Positions 62,689-64,000 of a stretch of 64,000 bases of DNA are shown in pieces. The notes beneath the pieces were generated by a model. It had not been told where the DNA came from, made no database searches, and saw only the letters and a list, made by a program, of their open reading frames with translations. The translations under genes and the position numbers were made by a program. The DNA comes from Edaphobacter aggregans DSM 19364 (lineage in GTDB: Bacteria; Acidobacteriota; Terriglobia; Terriglobales; Acidobacteriaceae). The stretch spans positions 124,001-188,000 of the forward strand of contig NZ_KN050789.1 in the NCBI RefSeq assembly GCF_000745965.1. The letters run 5' to 3'. Position 1 is the first letter of the stretch, and each line of letters opens with the position of its first letter.

Positions 62689-64000
62689 GCCTCACGCCGC
62701 CTGCCGGCTCAACCCCTGGCAGGCGGCACACCTTCACCGCCGCGTTGGCGTAGTCGCAGGCAAACGATGTGGCCGCGCCTCGCTCCAGCACAACCCACTC
62801 GGCACCCTCAGGCACCAGCGCAGCCAGCCGCTCCGCATCGCTCTCTTCACTCAGCCGCGCCTGCGCGCTCTGCCCGGCTGCCCATGCAGCAGTCAGTGAC
62901 GGTGTAATCGCCGCCTCGCCGCCGTCCTTGGAGTAGTCCGGCAGCACGCTTCGTTCTGCGATCGCCCGGAAGCACTGCGCATCTTCACCCGCCTTCGTAA
63001 TGTAGTCCGAGTCCAGCGCGAAGACTGCATTCACCGGTGTGCTCGCCCTGATCCACTCAAACGCCTGCACCCACGCATTCGCCGGTGGCTCCGCTCCCGA
63101 CAACGAAGGCAACTCCAGGTGCGCCGACGCCGGGAACGTCTGCCGATCCACCGTCCACATTATCGCGGCAAGCAGGCCGAACACGCCTGCCCAGAGCAGC
63201 GTCCGCCGCCCCAGCCAGCGAGCCAGCGCGGCCCCCACAAACAGGATCATCACGATATACACCTGCTGAAAGATGCGCAGCGGCTGCAGCCGTGCCACGA
63301 TATGCGTCGCCGATTCCGCGCGCGCGAACACGACGGCAATCACGATCGCGATCGAGCCCGTCACCAGCGCCATCAGCGTCAGAGCCGCCCGAGCACTGTC
63401 ACCTCGCCCGCGCTCCTGCCACGCCGCTCCCGCCAGAATCGCCAGCGGAGCGGCCAGCCCGATCCACTCATACCATTGCCACTGGCTCAGGAACCAGTAG
63501 TACCGCGACATCGCCACGCCGTGATACGCCGCGCTCTCCGGCTGTGCCACCGTCTGTAGCACAGCCGCAACCATCACCGCCGCGCAGCAAAGCCCAAGCG
63601 CCACCGCCATTCGCACTCCGCGGCGCTCCGGCAGCGTCAGGCCCAGTGCCAACGCGCACCCAAACCCATACGCCGCCATCAGCGGATGCATCGCCGCCGC
63701 CACCGCAAACGCCACCATCGCCAGCGCGAGACGGCCCCACCGCCACCGTTCGCGCAACTGCACCGACCGTAGAAAATCGAGCACGCCCACCAGCGCCAGA
63801 AGCACGCACGGCGTCGAGATGCTTCGCGCCGTCACATACGGATCCATCAGCATCAGCGACGTCCCCGCAATCGACAGCGGCAGCCACGCCGCGAGCAGAA
63901 CCACTGCGCCCACGCGCTCCCTCAGGCCGTCGAAGCACCGGCTGGCCAGCATCCAGCCCGCCGCCAGCGTCAGCCACGTACTCGCCAGGTAGATCGCCAG
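62636..64000 (-). CDS. Multi-span membrane protein (5' end outside window)
   Basis: At least 454 residues; the frame stays open to the right edge (LAIYLASTWLTLAAGW upstream of the first visible Met at 63952). About nine hydrophobic segments are visible, among them AVVLLAAWLPLSIAGTSLML, VTGSIAIVIAVVFARAES and GVFGLLAAIMWTVDRQ. A C-terminal soluble part contains FALDSDYITKAGEDAQCF. The layout resembles DUF6798/glycosyltransferase-C-like membrane proteins found in acidobacteria, but no motif identifies an activity. Its last 53 bases overlap the end of the convergent DUF3857 gene. Confidence 0.72.
   Translation of the reverse strand: MAIYLASTWLTLAAGWMLASRCFDGLRERVGAVVLLAAWLPLSIAGTSLMLMDPYVTARSISTPCVLLALVGVLDFLRSVQLRERWRWGRLALAMVAFAVAAAMHPLMAAYGFGCALALGLTLPERRGVRMAVALGLCCAAVMVAAVLQTVAQPESAAYHGVAMSRYYWFLSQWQWYEWIGLAAPLAILAGAAWQERGRGDSARAALTLMALVTGSIAIVIAVVFARAESATHIVARLQPLRIFQQVYIVMILFVGAALARWLGRRTLLWAGVFGLLAAIMWTVDRQTFPASAHLELPSLSGAEPPANAWVQAFEWIRASTPVNAVFALDSDYITKAGEDAQCFRAIAERSVLPDYSKDGGEAAITPSLTAAWAAGQSAQARLSEESDAERLAALVPEGAEWVVLERGAATSFACDYANAAVKVCRLPGVEPAGGVRLSLRSQPASQPMQPATR

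Overview
The window is a 64 kb stretch of a GC-rich Gram-negative chromosome with densely packed genes. I see no insertion sequence, phage, CRISPR array or rRNA. The gene content points to an acidobacterium of the Granulicella/Terriglobus/Edaphobacter type (class Terriglobia). It combines a fused BcsA-BcsB cellulose synthase, LPS heptose genes, TonB/TolC/LolA outer-membrane functions, a DUF3300/DUF2950 pair and homodimeric pyruvate dehydrogenase. The taxonomic placement is inference from gene content, not from a marker-gene search.

Left part (1-11 kb): an exopolysaccharide locus. A leftward cluster encodes a Wzc-type tyrosine autokinase, a Wza-type export protein overlapping it by 4 bp, two GT4 glycosyltransferases and a WcaF-type acetyltransferase cut by the window edge. 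Divergently, Ugd and a UDP-glucuronate decarboxylase make UDP-glucuronate and then UDP-xylose. A Wzi-type outer-membrane protein faces them.

11-31 kb: mostly metabolism and transport. aceE is followed by a short E1-alpha-like gene that appears to have lost its thiamine-diphosphate motif. An Rrf2 repressor and a quinone oxidoreductase each sit behind a GTGTGT/ACACAC-type palindrome. Then come argJ, a Gfo/Idh/MocA oxidoreductase, a TolC + HlyD efflux pair without its inner-membrane pump, a DedA-rhodanese fusion, tonB, an HGSNAT-like acyltransferase, a UbiD decarboxylase, an atypical Nramp-family transporter, NUDIX, HAD and LolA genes.

31-45 kb: a DUF3300/DUF2950 pair, a solitary pseudopilin, an M16 peptidase, rlmN with an acidic insertion overlapping a GC-poor membrane gene, an acetyltransferase, YvcK, a TPR protein, and a divergent LPS-core locus (DUF4254 / GT9-hldE-hldD). 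It ends at tRNA-Lys(TTT) on the minus strand.

45-64 kb: a cellulose locus reading rightward: a BcsR-like/BcsQ fusion with a very long disordered linker, a BcsA-PilZ-BcsB fusion, BcsZ, and BcsC. As given, bcsC is broken by one extra base in a run of seven C. Two tandem DUF3857 transglutaminase-fold proteins follow, one with an intact Cys-His-Asp triad and one that has lost Cys and His. A convergent multi-span membrane gene runs off the right edge. The most interesting leads are the bcsC poly-C frameshift, the BcsR/Q fusion, the E1-alpha-like protein beside aceE and the active/inactive DUF3857 pair.
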